This document shows, in pieces, positions 42,863-50,635 of a stretch of DNA of 64,000 nucleotides; within the stretch, counting starts at the first letter, position 1; the number at the start of each line of letters is the position of its first letter. The position numbers and the translations under genes were made by a program. The notes beneath the pieces are model-generated. The model was not told where the DNA came from. It did not search any database and saw only the letters and a program-made list of their open reading frames with translations. The stretch comes from Ferrovibrio sp041906005 (GTDB lineage Bacteria; Pseudomonadota; Alphaproteobacteria; Ferrovibrionales; Ferrovibrionaceae): assembly GCF_041906005.1 (NCBI RefSeq), contig NZ_JAYRJY010000001.1:2356001-2420000 (forward strand), read 5' to 3'.

Positions 42863-43780
42863 TCAGGCCTTCACGGTATCGGCGGGGAAATCGTAGGCCG
42901 CGCTGCAGAACTGGCAGGTCACGGTGATCACGCCGTCGGCATCGGCCATGTCGGCCAGTTCCTCCGGGCTGAAGGTGGAGAGGATGCCGCGCACCTTGTC
43001 CGACGAGCAGGTGCAGGCATCGACCAGGGCGGATGGTTCGAAGACCCGCACGCCATCTTCATGGAACAGCCGGAACAGCAGATCGTTCTGGCTCAGGCCC
43101 GGATCGCACAGCTCGTCCATGCGCGTGGTCGAGAGCAGGGCGGTTGTCTTTTCCCAGGCCAGGTCGCGATCTTCGTCGTTCAGGCCGCCGGCCTGCGCCG
43201 GCAGCTGCTGCAGCAGGATGCCGCCGCCGCGCCAGTAGCGGCGGCCGTCCGCGCCCCTGCGATGGGCGGCGCCGAGCACAACCCGGGCATTGAGCTGTTC
43301 GGATTGCGCGAAATAGGCATGCGCCGCCTCGGCCAGCGTGCTGCCCGAGAGATCGACAATGCCCTGGTAACGCTCCATGTCCGGCCCCTGCGGGTCGATG
43401 GTGAAGGCCAGATAGCCCTTGCCCAGCAGCAGGGGCACCAGCGCGCGTTCGGCCCCCGGCCCAAGCTCCAGCCCTTCCAGCCGTTCGGCGTCGAAATTGG
43501 CGTAGCCGCGCAGATGGCCCGGCGTGCGGCAATCGGCCACCAGCGTCGAGACCGGGCCGTCGCCCTTGGCCTGCAGCGAGAAGATGCCGTCGAATTTCAA
43601 CGCGGTCGCCATGGTGGCGGCCAGGATCATCGCCTCGGCCAGCAGTTGCGCCACCGGCTCGGGATAGGCGTGGCGGCTCAGGATGCGGTCGAGCGCCGGG
43701 CCCAGCCGCACCAGGCGGCCGCGCACGTCGCATTGCTCGATCTGGAACGGCAGCGAAAGATCGTCGTGAAGCGGAGGCAT
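42863..43780 (-). CDS. hslO: Hsp33 redox-regulated chaperone
   Basis: The 305-residue protein has an N-terminal domain with LPFQIEQCDVRGRLVRLGP and ILAATMATALKFDGIFSLQ, YANFDAERLEGLELG and GIVDLSGSTLAEAAHAYF. The C-terminal zinc switch is CTCSSDKV (C-x-C) and CQFC (C-x2-C). Oxidation of these cysteines releases zinc and activates the holdase. The start at 43780 (MPPLHDDL) is chosen for family length. It follows argF by 25 bases, the common alphaproteobacterial argD-argF-hslO order. Confidence 0.94.
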   Translation of the reverse strand: MPPLHDDLSLPFQIEQCDVRGRLVRLGPALDRILSRHAYPEPVAQLLAEAMILAATMATALKFDGIFSLQAKGDGPVSTLVADCRTPGHLRGYANFDAERLEGLELGPGAERALVPLLLGKGYLAFTIDPQGPDMERYQGIVDLSGSTLAEAAHAYFAQSEQLNARVVLGAAHRRGADGRRYWRGGGILLQQLPAQAGGLNDEDRDLAWEKTTALLSTTRMDELCDPGLSQNDLLFRLFHEDGVRVFEPSALVDACTCSSDKVRGILSTFSPEELADMADADGVITVTCQFCSAAYDFPADTVKA

Positions 43781-43805
43781 ACGCACGCAACCAATATAAG
43801 GCGTT

Positions 43806-44735
43806 TCAGGCGCCGAAACACCAGGCCAGGATAGCCTTCTGGGCATGCAGGCGGTTTTCCGCCTCGTCGAACACCACCGATTGCGGGCCGTCGATCACAT
43901 CCGGCGTCACTTCCTCGCCGCGATGGGCCGGCAGGCAATGCATGAAGATGGCATCCTTCGCCGCCTTCTGCATCAGCGCGGCATTCACCTGATAGGGCGC
44001 CAGAATCCTGTGGCGCCGTTCGGCATCCTTCATGCCCATCGACACCCAGGTATCGGTGATCAGGCAATCGGCGTCGGATGCGGCCTGGGCCGGATCGCTG
44101 GTCACGTTCACCTGGCCCTGGCGCTCGGCCGCCCATTTCAGCACGCGGGCATCGGGCTGCAATTCGGCCGGGCAGGCCAGATCGAGGCGGAAGCCGAACA
44201 GCACGGCGGCATGGATCAGCGACGTGGCCATGTTGTTGCCGTCGCCAACCCAGGCCAGCTTGCGGCCGCGGATCGGGCCGCGCTTTTCCTCGAACGTCAT
44301 CACGTCGGCCATCACCTGGCAGGGATGGCTGTCGTCGGTCAGGCCGTTGATCACCGGCACGCTGGCATTGGCGGCCAGATCGGCCAGGTTCTGCGCCTTG
44401 CCGGTGCGCATCATGATGGCATCCACATTGGCCGACAGGATCTTGGCCGTGTCGGCGATGCTTTCGCCGCGATTGATCTGCAATTCGTCGGCACGCACCA
44501 CGATGGTCTCGCCGCCCAGTTGGCGCATGGCGCTGTCGAAACTCAGGCGCGTGCGCGTCGAGGGCTTCTCGAAGATCATCGCGAGAATCCGGTCGGCCGC
44601 CGGCCGGTCGGGTTCGATCCAGCCTTTCGGCCGGCCCGTGCGGCCGGCCTTCATCCTGGCCGCGTGGCTCAAAATGCCGCGCAGCGTCTCGGCCGGAATC
44701 CGGTCGAGATCCAGGAAATGCCGAATGCCGTTCAT
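43806..44735 (-). CDS. argF: ornithine carbamoyltransferase
   Basis: The 309-residue enzyme makes citrulline from ornithine and carbamoyl phosphate. It has the carbamoyl phosphate motif EKPSTRTRLSFDSAM, the ornithine loop SMGMK near residue 230, and the catalytic Cys in FMHCLPAHRGEEV. Its start overlaps the argD stop as ATGA, so the two arginine genes are coupled. The length is normal. Confidence 0.96.
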   Translation of the reverse strand: MNGIRHFLDLDRIPAETLRGILSHAARMKAGRTGRPKGWIEPDRPAADRILAMIFEKPSTRTRLSFDSAMRQLGGETIVVRADELQINRGESIADTAKILSANVDAIMMRTGKAQNLADLAANASVPVINGLTDDSHPCQVMADVMTFEEKRGPIRGRKLAWVGDGNNMATSLIHAAVLFGFRLDLACPAELQPDARVLKWAAERQGQVNVTSDPAQAASDADCLITDTWVSMGMKDAERRHRILAPYQVNAALMQKAAKDAIFMHCLPAHRGEEVTPDVIDGPQSVVFDEAENRLHAQKAILAWCFGA

Positions 44736-45922
44736 GCAGCTTCCTTGGTCTTAGCCTGCAGTTTCTGGCACGCCGCCTCGATACGCTCGATGCCTTCCGC
44801 CAGATCCTTTTCTGGGATGGTCAGCGGCGGCAGCAGGCGCACGGTGTTGTCGCTGGCCGTCACGCCCAGCACATGCTCATCGCGCAGGGCGGCCTGGAAG
44901 TCGGTGTTCACGCATTTGCTCTTCACCGCGAGCAGGAAGCCCTGGCCGCGCACTTCCTCGATCACCTCGGGGTAGCGGTCGGCCAGCATGGCGAGCTGCT
45001 GGCGGAAATACGAGCTGCGCTTCTGCACGCCATCGAAGAAGCCGGGTTCCAGCATCACGTCCAGCACGGCGTTGCCCGCCGTCATGGCCATGACATTGCC
45101 GCCAAACGTGGTGCCATGGGTGCCGGGCTTGATGCCCGAGCAGGCTTCGTCGGTGGTCAGGATCGCGCCGACCGGAAAGCCGCCGCCCAAGCCCTTGGCC
45201 AGGGTCATGATATCCGGCGTGATGCCCGCCCATTCATAGGCGAACAGCTTGCCGGTGCGGCCCATGCCGGTCTGCACCTCGTCCAGGATCAGCAGCAGCT
45301 TGTGCTCGTCGCAGATCTGGCGGATGGCGCGCAGGGTCTCGGTCGGCACGGCGCGGATGCCGCCTTCGCCCTGGATCGGTTCCAGCAGGATCGCCGCCGT
45401 CTCCGGCGTGATCGCGGCCTTCAGCGCCTTCAGGTCGTTCAGCGGCACATGGTCGAAGCCCTCGACCACCGGGCCGAAGCCCTCCAGGTATTTCTTGTTG
45501 TTGGTCGCCGCCAGCATGGCGAGCGTGCGGCCGTGGAAGGCGCCGTCGAAGGTGATGACGCGGTATTTCTCCGGCTGGCCCTTCGACGACCAGTATTTGC
45601 GCGCGATCTTCACCGCGCCCTCGTTCGCCTCGGCGCCCGAGTTGCAGAAAAACGCCTTGTCGGCGAAAGAATTGGCGACCAGCCGCTGGGCCAGTTTTTC
45701 CTGCTCCGGGATCTGGAACAGGTTGGAGACATGCCAAAGCTTGGCGGCCTGTTCCTGGATGGCCTTCACCAGATGTGGGTGGCTGTGGCCCAGCGCGGTG
45801 ACGGCGATGCCCGAGCCGAAGTCGAGATAACGTCGACCGTCGGCGGTGTAGAGGTAAGGACCCTCGCCCCGCTCGAACGCGAGGTTCGCCCTCGCGTAGG
45901 TCGACATCAATGCTTCGCTCAC
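44732..45922 (-). CDS. argD: acetylornithine aminotransferase
   Basis: The 396-residue class III PLP enzyme has NLAFERGEGPYLYTADGRRY, FGSGIAVTALGHSHP, GAEANEGAVKIARKYW, FDGAFHGRTLAMLAAT, ILDEVQTGMGRTGKLFA and the PLP-lysine region DIMTLAKGLGGGFPVGA. It acts in arginine (and possibly lysine) synthesis. The start is placed at a GTG (45922) with AGGAG 6 bases upstream. An internal ATG five codons later (MSTYARANL) is the alternative. It is coupled to argF by overlap. Confidence 0.95.
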   Translation of the reverse strand: MSEALMSTYARANLAFERGEGPYLYTADGRRYLDFGSGIAVTALGHSHPHLVKAIQEQAAKLWHVSNLFQIPEQEKLAQRLVANSFADKAFFCNSGAEANEGAVKIARKYWSSKGQPEKYRVITFDGAFHGRTLAMLAATNNKKYLEGFGPVVEGFDHVPLNDLKALKAAITPETAAILLEPIQGEGGIRAVPTETLRAIRQICDEHKLLLILDEVQTGMGRTGKLFAYEWAGITPDIMTLAKGLGGGFPVGAILTTDEACSGIKPGTHGTTFGGNVMAMTAGNAVLDVMLEPGFFDGVQKRSSYFRQQLAMLADRYPEVIEEVRGQGFLLAVKSKCVNTDFQAALRDEHVLGVTASDNTVRLLPPLTIPEKDLAEGIERIEAACQKLQAKTKEAA

Positions 45923-46186
45923 GACACGCTCCTGTGGTTGCGGCCCGTCCTGATGGCCAGGCCCTGAAACGATGACGCCAGCCCCGGCTTTTTGACGCAG
46001 CCGGGCTGGCGGGAAGGGCAGGACTCTAAGGGCCGGCAAGGGCTTAGTCAATTCAGCGAATGTAGCGGGACAATGCGGGGTTCCCGGCGCTTTTGGGGTC
46101 CATTCTGTTGTCGCGGGGGAAGGCTGGCCGATCCCGGCAAGCGGGTGCTAGTGTTTGGAAAACATGGCGAATTGCGGGAGGTCGGG

Positions 46187-47353
46187 ATGAGCAGCCTGAG
46201 TTTCGAGACCACGCGGCGGGTCTATTGCGAGCCGGGCGCCTCGGCGAGGCTGGGCAGCCTGGCGGGCGAACTGGGCATCACCCGCGTCATGCTGGTCACC
46301 GATCCGGGCGTGATGAAGTTGGGCCTGCCCCAGGCCGGGCTGGACAGCCTGAAGGCCGCCGGCATCGCGGTGTCGATCTACGACAGGACGGAAGCAGACC
46401 CGCCGGAAAAACTGGTGCACGAGGCCGTCGCGGCCGCCAAAGACTTTAAGGCAGACGGCGTGATCGGCTTCGGCGGTGGTTCGTCGATGGACATCGCCAA
46501 GCTGGTCGCCTTCCTGCCCCGCACCAGCCAGCAATTGTCCGAGGTCTATGGCGTCGGCAATGCGAAGGGCAGCCGTATGCCGCTGATCCAGGTGCCCACC
46601 ACCGCCGGCACCGGCTCGGAAGTCACCGGCATTGCCATCATCACCACGGGCGAAGCCGAGAAGAAGGGCGTGGTCTCGCCGCTCCTGCTGCCCGATATCG
46701 CCTTGCTGGATGCCGATCTCACGCTGGGCCTGCCAAGGGCGGTGACGGCCGCCACCGGCGTGGATGCCATGGTGCATGCCATCGAGGCCTATACGACCAA
46801 ACACAAGAAGAATCCGATGTCGGATGCGCTGGCGCGTGAGGCCTTGCGCCTGCTTTCGGGCAATATCCGCCATGTCTGTTCTGAGGCTGGCGCGAAGGAC
46901 CGCAAGGCGCGGTCCGACATGCTGCTGGGCGCCATGCTGGCCGGCATGGCCTTTGCCAATGCACCGGTGGCGGCGGTGCATGCCCTGGCCTATCCGGTGG
47001 GCGGGCATTTCCATGTTCCGCATGGTTTGTCGAATGCATTGATGCTGCCCCATGTGCTGCGCTTCAACCTCGCGGTCGACACGGCGGCGGCGCAATATGC
47101 CGAGCTGGCGCCGGTTCTGCTGCCGGGTAAAAGTTTCAACTCCGCCGCAGCCGGTGCCGGCGCCCTGCTCGCCGAGCTGGAATCGATCATCGACGACGTG
47201 AAACTGGAAAAACAGCTCCGTCAGGTCGGCATCAGCCACAATCACCTGCCGATGCTGGCGAAAGACGCGATGAACCAGCAGCGACTGCTGGTCAACAACC
47301 CGCGCGAGGTTGGTTACGACGACGCGCTGAAAATCTACGAGCAGGCGCTCTGA
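46187..47353 (+). CDS. iron-containing alcohol dehydrogenase
   Basis: The 388-residue enzyme has the NAD-binding segment ADGVIGFGGGSSMDIAKLVA, IQVPTTAGTGSEVTGIAII, LPRAVTAATGVDAMVHAIEA (metal-binding Asp and His) and HALAYPVGGHFHVPHGLSNA, with the metal-binding histidines of group III dehydrogenases. Substrates range from butanol to 1,3-propanediol to lactaldehyde; the sequence does not decide. The start at 46187 (MSSLSFETT) has GGGAGG upstream. The thioesterase gene begins 2 bases after its stop. Confidence 0.9.
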   Translation: MSSLSFETTRRVYCEPGASARLGSLAGELGITRVMLVTDPGVMKLGLPQAGLDSLKAAGIAVSIYDRTEADPPEKLVHEAVAAAKDFKADGVIGFGGGSSMDIAKLVAFLPRTSQQLSEVYGVGNAKGSRMPLIQVPTTAGTGSEVTGIAIITTGEAEKKGVVSPLLLPDIALLDADLTLGLPRAVTAATGVDAMVHAIEAYTTKHKKNPMSDALAREALRLLSGNIRHVCSEAGAKDRKARSDMLLGAMLAGMAFANAPVAAVHALAYPVGGHFHVPHGLSNALMLPHVLRFNLAVDTAAAQYAELAPVLLPGKSFNSAAAGAGALLAELESIIDDVKLEKQLRQVGISHNHLPMLAKDAMNQQRLLVNNPREVGYDDALKIYEQAL

Positions 47354-47355
47354 GG

Positions 47356-47799
47356 ATGGCGGACGCTCTCGACCCCAAGCTGGAAGTGCGGGCGAATTAC
47401 CGCCACAGCCTGCTGATCCCCACCCGGCTGTCGGATATCGACGTCTACCAGCATGTCAACAACGTGCAGTACTACGCCTATTTCGATACGCTGGTGAACG
47501 ACTACATGATCCGCTTCGGCGGGCTCGACATGGTCAACGATCCGATCATCGGCCTGCTGGTAGAAAGCGGCTGCCGCTTCCACAAGTCGCTGAACTATCC
47601 CGAGACGATCGAGGGCTGCCTGCGCACGGTGAAGCTCGGCAATTCATCGGCGCGCCACGAGATCGCGCTGTTCCGCGACGGCGACCCGCATCCCGCCGCC
47701 ACCGGCCATTTCGTGCATGTCTTCGTGGAGCGCGGCGTGCAGCGTCCGGTGCCGATTCCGGCGAAGATCCGTGCGGCGCTGGAAAAGATTCTGGTCTAG
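47356..47799 (+). CDS. acyl-CoA thioesterase, hot-dog fold (4HBT type)
   Basis: The 147-residue protein has the 4HBT pattern: TRLSDIDVYQHVNNVQYYAY with the catalytic Asp, FDTLVNDYMIRFGG and GLLVESGCRFHKSLNYPE. It should hydrolyse an acyl-CoA, as in YbgC/FadM-like proteins. It sits 2 bases after the alcohol dehydrogenase gene, so the two are co-transcribed. Its stop overlaps by 4 bases the stop of the convergent exported protein gene. Confidence 0.85.
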   Translation: MADALDPKLEVRANYRHSLLIPTRLSDIDVYQHVNNVQYYAYFDTLVNDYMIRFGGLDMVNDPIIGLLVESGCRFHKSLNYPETIEGCLRTVKLGNSSARHEIALFRDGDPHPAATGHFVHVFVERGVQRPVPIPAKIRAALEKILV

Positions 47800-48236
47800 C
47801 GTTGGCGAGGCCTGAGCGGGACGGGCTCGGGTGGATGGCAGTCCGACGTCCACCGGTGCAGGCGCGGCAGGTGTCCGGTCGGCAACTGGATATAGGGCCC
47901 TTCCGTCACGATCTGCAGGCAGTCTTTCCCGCGGCTGTAGTAAAACAGGCAGTAGACCAGATTGCCGATGCAGTACTCGACCTCGATGAATCCGGCGCGA
48001 TACATATTGCCGGTCTCGCCGATTTGATTGATCGGCGTACCATCCTTGTCCTGCTCCCGGGTGATCACCGGTTTCCAGCCGGCCTTCAGCAATTCGGGCC
48101 GCAGCTTGATGAATTCCATGCCCGGTTCCATCGCGGGCTCTTCCGGACTGGCAAACGCTGGCTGTGCCAGCAGGCTCAACAACGCAAACATTGCGACGGC
48201 AATGCAGCGCCGGAACATCGATGCATGTCTCATCAT
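47796..48236 (-). CDS. exported four-cysteine protein B (putative immunity protein)
   Basis: The product, about 146 residues, has a signal peptide (MFRRCIAVAMFALLSLLAQP, cleavage near AFA). The mature part contains EFIKLRPELLKAGWKPVI, MYRAGFIEVEYCIGNLVYC, YSRGKDCLQIVTEGPY and WTSDC. Four cysteines line up with those of the neighbour at 48238-48636, and the two are clear paralogues. They could form two disulfides in the periplasm. It is the third gene of an operon headed by a lytic enzyme. A role as inhibitor or immunity protein is inferred from that context. Confidence 0.65.
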   Translation of the reverse strand: MMRHASMFRRCIAVAMFALLSLLAQPAFASPEEPAMEPGMEFIKLRPELLKAGWKPVITREQDKDGTPINQIGETGNMYRAGFIEVEYCIGNLVYCLFYYSRGKDCLQIVTEGPYIQLPTGHLPRLHRWTSDCHPPEPVPLRPRQR

Positions 48237-48237
48237 G

Positions 48238-48636
48238 CTAGTGGCGGAAGCATTCATTGGACCACTTGTCGAGCAGAGGATATTGTCGCCCGTTGAATTT
48301 TCCATATTCACCCTTGGTGAATAGCTGCAGGCACTCTTTACCCCGACGATAATTCAGAATGCAGTAGACGCTGCCTTGGCTGCATTCTTGGACTTCGACA
48401 TACCCGGCCCGATACAGCAGACTGGCTGGAGGGAAGCGATTCCACGGCTCACCGTCTTCCATCAAATAGTCCGAGACGACAGGCTTCCAGCCCGCAGCGA
48501 TCAGTTGTGGCCGGACTTTGACGAATTCCGCTCCCTTGACGAGAGCGACCTCACCTGGTTCTGCATCCGCCTGCTGCGACAGCAGGCCTGTCAGGGATGC
48601 CAGGAGCGCGATGACAGCAAAGTTAATCCACGACAT
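48238..48636 (-). CDS. exported four-cysteine protein A (putative immunity protein)
   Basis: The 132-residue product has a signal peptide (SWINFAVIALLASLTGLLSQ, cleavage near ADA) and a mature domain with EFVKVRPQLIAAGWKPVV, LLYRAGYVEVQECSQGSVYC, YRRGKECLQLFTKGEY and WSNEC. It is the paralogue of the gene one base downstream, with the same four cysteines. It starts 26 bases after the stop of the lytic enzyme gene. No domain family is recognised. Sequence composition is visibly less GC-rich than neighbouring housekeeping genes. Confidence 0.65.
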   Translation of the reverse strand: MSWINFAVIALLASLTGLLSQQADAEPGEVALVKGAEFVKVRPQLIAAGWKPVVSDYLMEDGEPWNRFPPASLLYRAGYVEVQECSQGSVYCILNYRRGKECLQLFTKGEYGKFNGRQYPLLDKWSNECFRH

Positions 48637-48662
48637 GTGTGTTTTTTTGTTGTTTGGATGAG

Positions 48663-49646
48663 TCACCGCAGATCTCTCAGGCGCCTGTTGTACTGATCGA
48701 TGATCGGCTGCAACGGGCGGAGGTGCCCAGTGCCACTTTTCTCGCTGGCATCCTGCGGGAAAGCATCCCACTGACTGCCGGCGGCGAATATAGCACCCTC
48801 AATGTCACCACGCTGCAACCGGGCGATGGCATTTGCATCTTTAACGCCACCCGGGTTGATCATTCTCAGCAGGTGCAAAGCCGCCATATCTTGTGAGTCA
48901 GGGGAGAAATCCCGCAGGTCGAGCTCTTTGGCCATTCTGGCCCAGCTATCGGGGATAAACTGGTATGCGCCCGCGGCCTTGCTGTCTTTGCCCTTGATGT
49001 TCGGGTGCCGCATATAGTCGTCGAACCGCTGGCCGCCGTTGATAACATTATACCGGCCGCTGCTTTCCCGGCCGGCGAGCGTGTCGAGGAAAGCTCGCAC
49101 GCGAGGATCGTCCAACAGATCGGCTACCACAGCGCGGTTCTCGGCGGCCTTGGCTGAAATCTGTGGCTTCGCATCAACTATGGGTTTTGCGCCAACCGGG
49201 GCACCGGTGCGGGCCTGGTCGGCCAGCGTGACGATGGCATCCGGGCCTGCGGGAGATTCGTTGGCGCCCCGTCGGCTCTGCTGCGCGAAGTAGTGATCCA
49301 CATCCTCGGGGGTTGCCGCGGCATAGCCATCGAATCTTGGTCCGATGGTGTCCTTCAGGCGCTGCAGCGTCTCGCCTTCGCCGTTTGGCCCTATGCCGTT
49401 GCGTGGCAGCGGCAGCAGGATGCCGTCGGCCTCCAGACCATTGTCCTTTTGCAGGCGGGTGATGCCGGAGAAAAGATCAGCGCTTGGCCAGCCGGTTGGC
49501 ACACCTGGTGCAGGCAGATTCAGATAGCCGGTATTGGCCAGAAGGGTCTGGGCTTTGATCACATCGGATCGGTCATTGGCGCCGGTTAAACCGACCGAAC
49601 CGCTCAGGAAGAAGGGGCCGGCATCATTTAGGCCAGAGGCATCCAT
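48663..49646 (-). CDS. peptidoglycan lytic enzyme, lambda-R/GH104-like, with N-terminal PG-binding-like domain
   Basis: The 327-residue protein has no signal peptide. Residues 14-105 resemble a peptidoglycan-binding domain (SVGLTGANDRSDVIKAQTLL, RLQKDNGLEADGILLP, GPNGEGETLQRL). Residues 183-315 align well with the phage lambda R endolysin (GH104 lytic transglycosylase): RAFLDTLAGRESSGRYNV, FDDYMRHPNIKG, AAGAYQFIPDSWARM, LRDFSPDSQDMAALHLL and QRGDIEGAIFAAGSQWDAFP. The catalytic Glu aligns with E194. Absence of a Sec signal plus two exported neighbours points to an interbacterial (for example type VI) effector with immunity proteins. A stand-alone prophage remnant is the alternative; no holin, spanin or other phage gene is present. 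Confidence 0.75.
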   Translation of the reverse strand: MDASGLNDAGPFFLSGSVGLTGANDRSDVIKAQTLLANTGYLNLPAPGVPTGWPSADLFSGITRLQKDNGLEADGILLPLPRNGIGPNGEGETLQRLKDTIGPRFDGYAAATPEDVDHYFAQQSRRGANESPAGPDAIVTLADQARTGAPVGAKPIVDAKPQISAKAAENRAVVADLLDDPRVRAFLDTLAGRESSGRYNVINGGQRFDDYMRHPNIKGKDSKAAGAYQFIPDSWARMAKELDLRDFSPDSQDMAALHLLRMINPGGVKDANAIARLQRGDIEGAIFAAGSQWDAFPQDASEKSGTGHLRPLQPIIDQYNRRLRDLR

Positions 49647-49677
49647 TTGATTAACCTTAATAATTTTAGAAATATAT

Positions 49678-49710
49678 ATTATATGTACACTATTTGTTCT
49701 AGTATGTCAA
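49678..49710 (-). promoter_or_regulatory. promoter of the lytic enzyme operon with LexA-like site
   Basis: On the minus strand a perfect TTGACA (49705-49710) and a perfect TATAAT (49678-49683) are 21 bases apart, longer than the usual 17. Between them GAAC-N7-GTAC (49685-49699) matches the alphaproteobacterial LexA box GAAC-N7-GAAC at seven of eight positions. The region is AT-rich, unlike the rest of the window. Confidence 0.45.
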
Positions 49711-49761
49711 GTTATTGTTGCTTAGGCGGCTGGAGGACTGGCCGGATATCGTTAGATAACT

Positions 49762-50565
49762 TCAGGGCCTTAGGCGGTAACCGCGCTTCAGCAGCCGGTG
49801 GCAGAGCACCCACAGGGCCAGCGCCACCCCGCCCAGCGCCACGGCGCCGACCAGCACGTCGCCATCGGTATGGCCGGTCAGGCCATAGCGGAAGCCGTCG
49901 ATCATGAAGAAGAACGGGTTGGCATGGGCGGCGGCATACCAGAAGGGCGGCAGCTGCTGCACCGAGTAGAAGGTGCCCGACAGGAAGGCCAGCGGGGTCA
50001 CCACGAAATTGGTCACGGCGGCCATGTGGTCGAATTTCTGGCTCCACAGGCCGGCGATGATGCCGATCAGGCTGAGGATCAGCGAGCCGGCGAAAACGAA
50101 ATAGAGGGCCGCCAGCCAGTGATGCACGCGGATCTCGGCGAACGGCAGCATGGAAAGCCCGACCGCCAGCGCCACCATAAACCCGCGCGTCACGCCGGCC
50201 ATGGCATAGGCCACCAGCAATTCCCCCGCGCTGATCGGCGGCATCAGCACGTCGACGATGTTGCCCTGCACCTTCGAGATCATGATCGACGACGAGGTGT
50301 TGGCGAAGGCGTTCTGCGTGGTGGCCATCATGATCAGGCCGGGCGCCAGGAATTCGATGAAGGGCATGCCGCCCACCTGCCGCACGGCGCCGCCCAGCGC
50401 CAGCGCGAAGACGGCGAAGAACAGCAAAGTGGTGACCACCGGCGCCAGCACGGTCTGGGTGATCACCTTGATGAAGCGCTGCACTTCCTTGAGATACAGC
50501 GTCCACAGGCCGATCCAGTTGACCAGACCATAGTCGCGGGGTTGGCGGATGGCGGAGGGCTGCAT
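49762..50565 (-). CDS. ABC-2 type transporter permease
   Basis: The 267-residue membrane protein has six segments and the family motifs LWTLYLKEVQRFIKVITQTV at the N-terminus, FIEFLAPGLIMMATTQNAFA, PISAGELLVAYAMAGVTRGF and VVTPLAFLSGTFYSV. This is a NodJ/RfbA-type export permease. It normally pairs with an ATPase of its own, but none is adjacent, so the partner is encoded elsewhere. Possible cargo includes polysaccharide, drug or lipid. The start at 50565 (MQPSAIRQP) is the family start; upstream codons in frame belong to the antisense of meaB. Confidence 0.85.
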   Translation of the reverse strand: MQPSAIRQPRDYGLVNWIGLWTLYLKEVQRFIKVITQTVLAPVVTTLLFFAVFALALGGAVRQVGGMPFIEFLAPGLIMMATTQNAFANTSSSIMISKVQGNIVDVLMPPISAGELLVAYAMAGVTRGFMVALAVGLSMLPFAEIRVHHWLAALYFVFAGSLILSLIGIIAGLWSQKFDHMAAVTNFVVTPLAFLSGTFYSVQQLPPFWYAAAHANPFFFMIDGFRYGLTGHTDGDVLVGAVALGGVALALWVLCHRLLKRGYRLRP

Positions 50566-50635
50566 GGGCGAAACCGGGTGAGAAGGCGAGGGCGGATTAT
50601 TGTCTGGCCGCCTACATAGCGCGTATGGTGCCCCT

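Noticed and set aside
48663..49646. A prophage lysis cassette
   Set aside because: The lytic domain is phage-like, but there are no holin, spanin, integrase, attachment or structural genes nearby. The neighbours are exported paralogues. Kept as alternative only.
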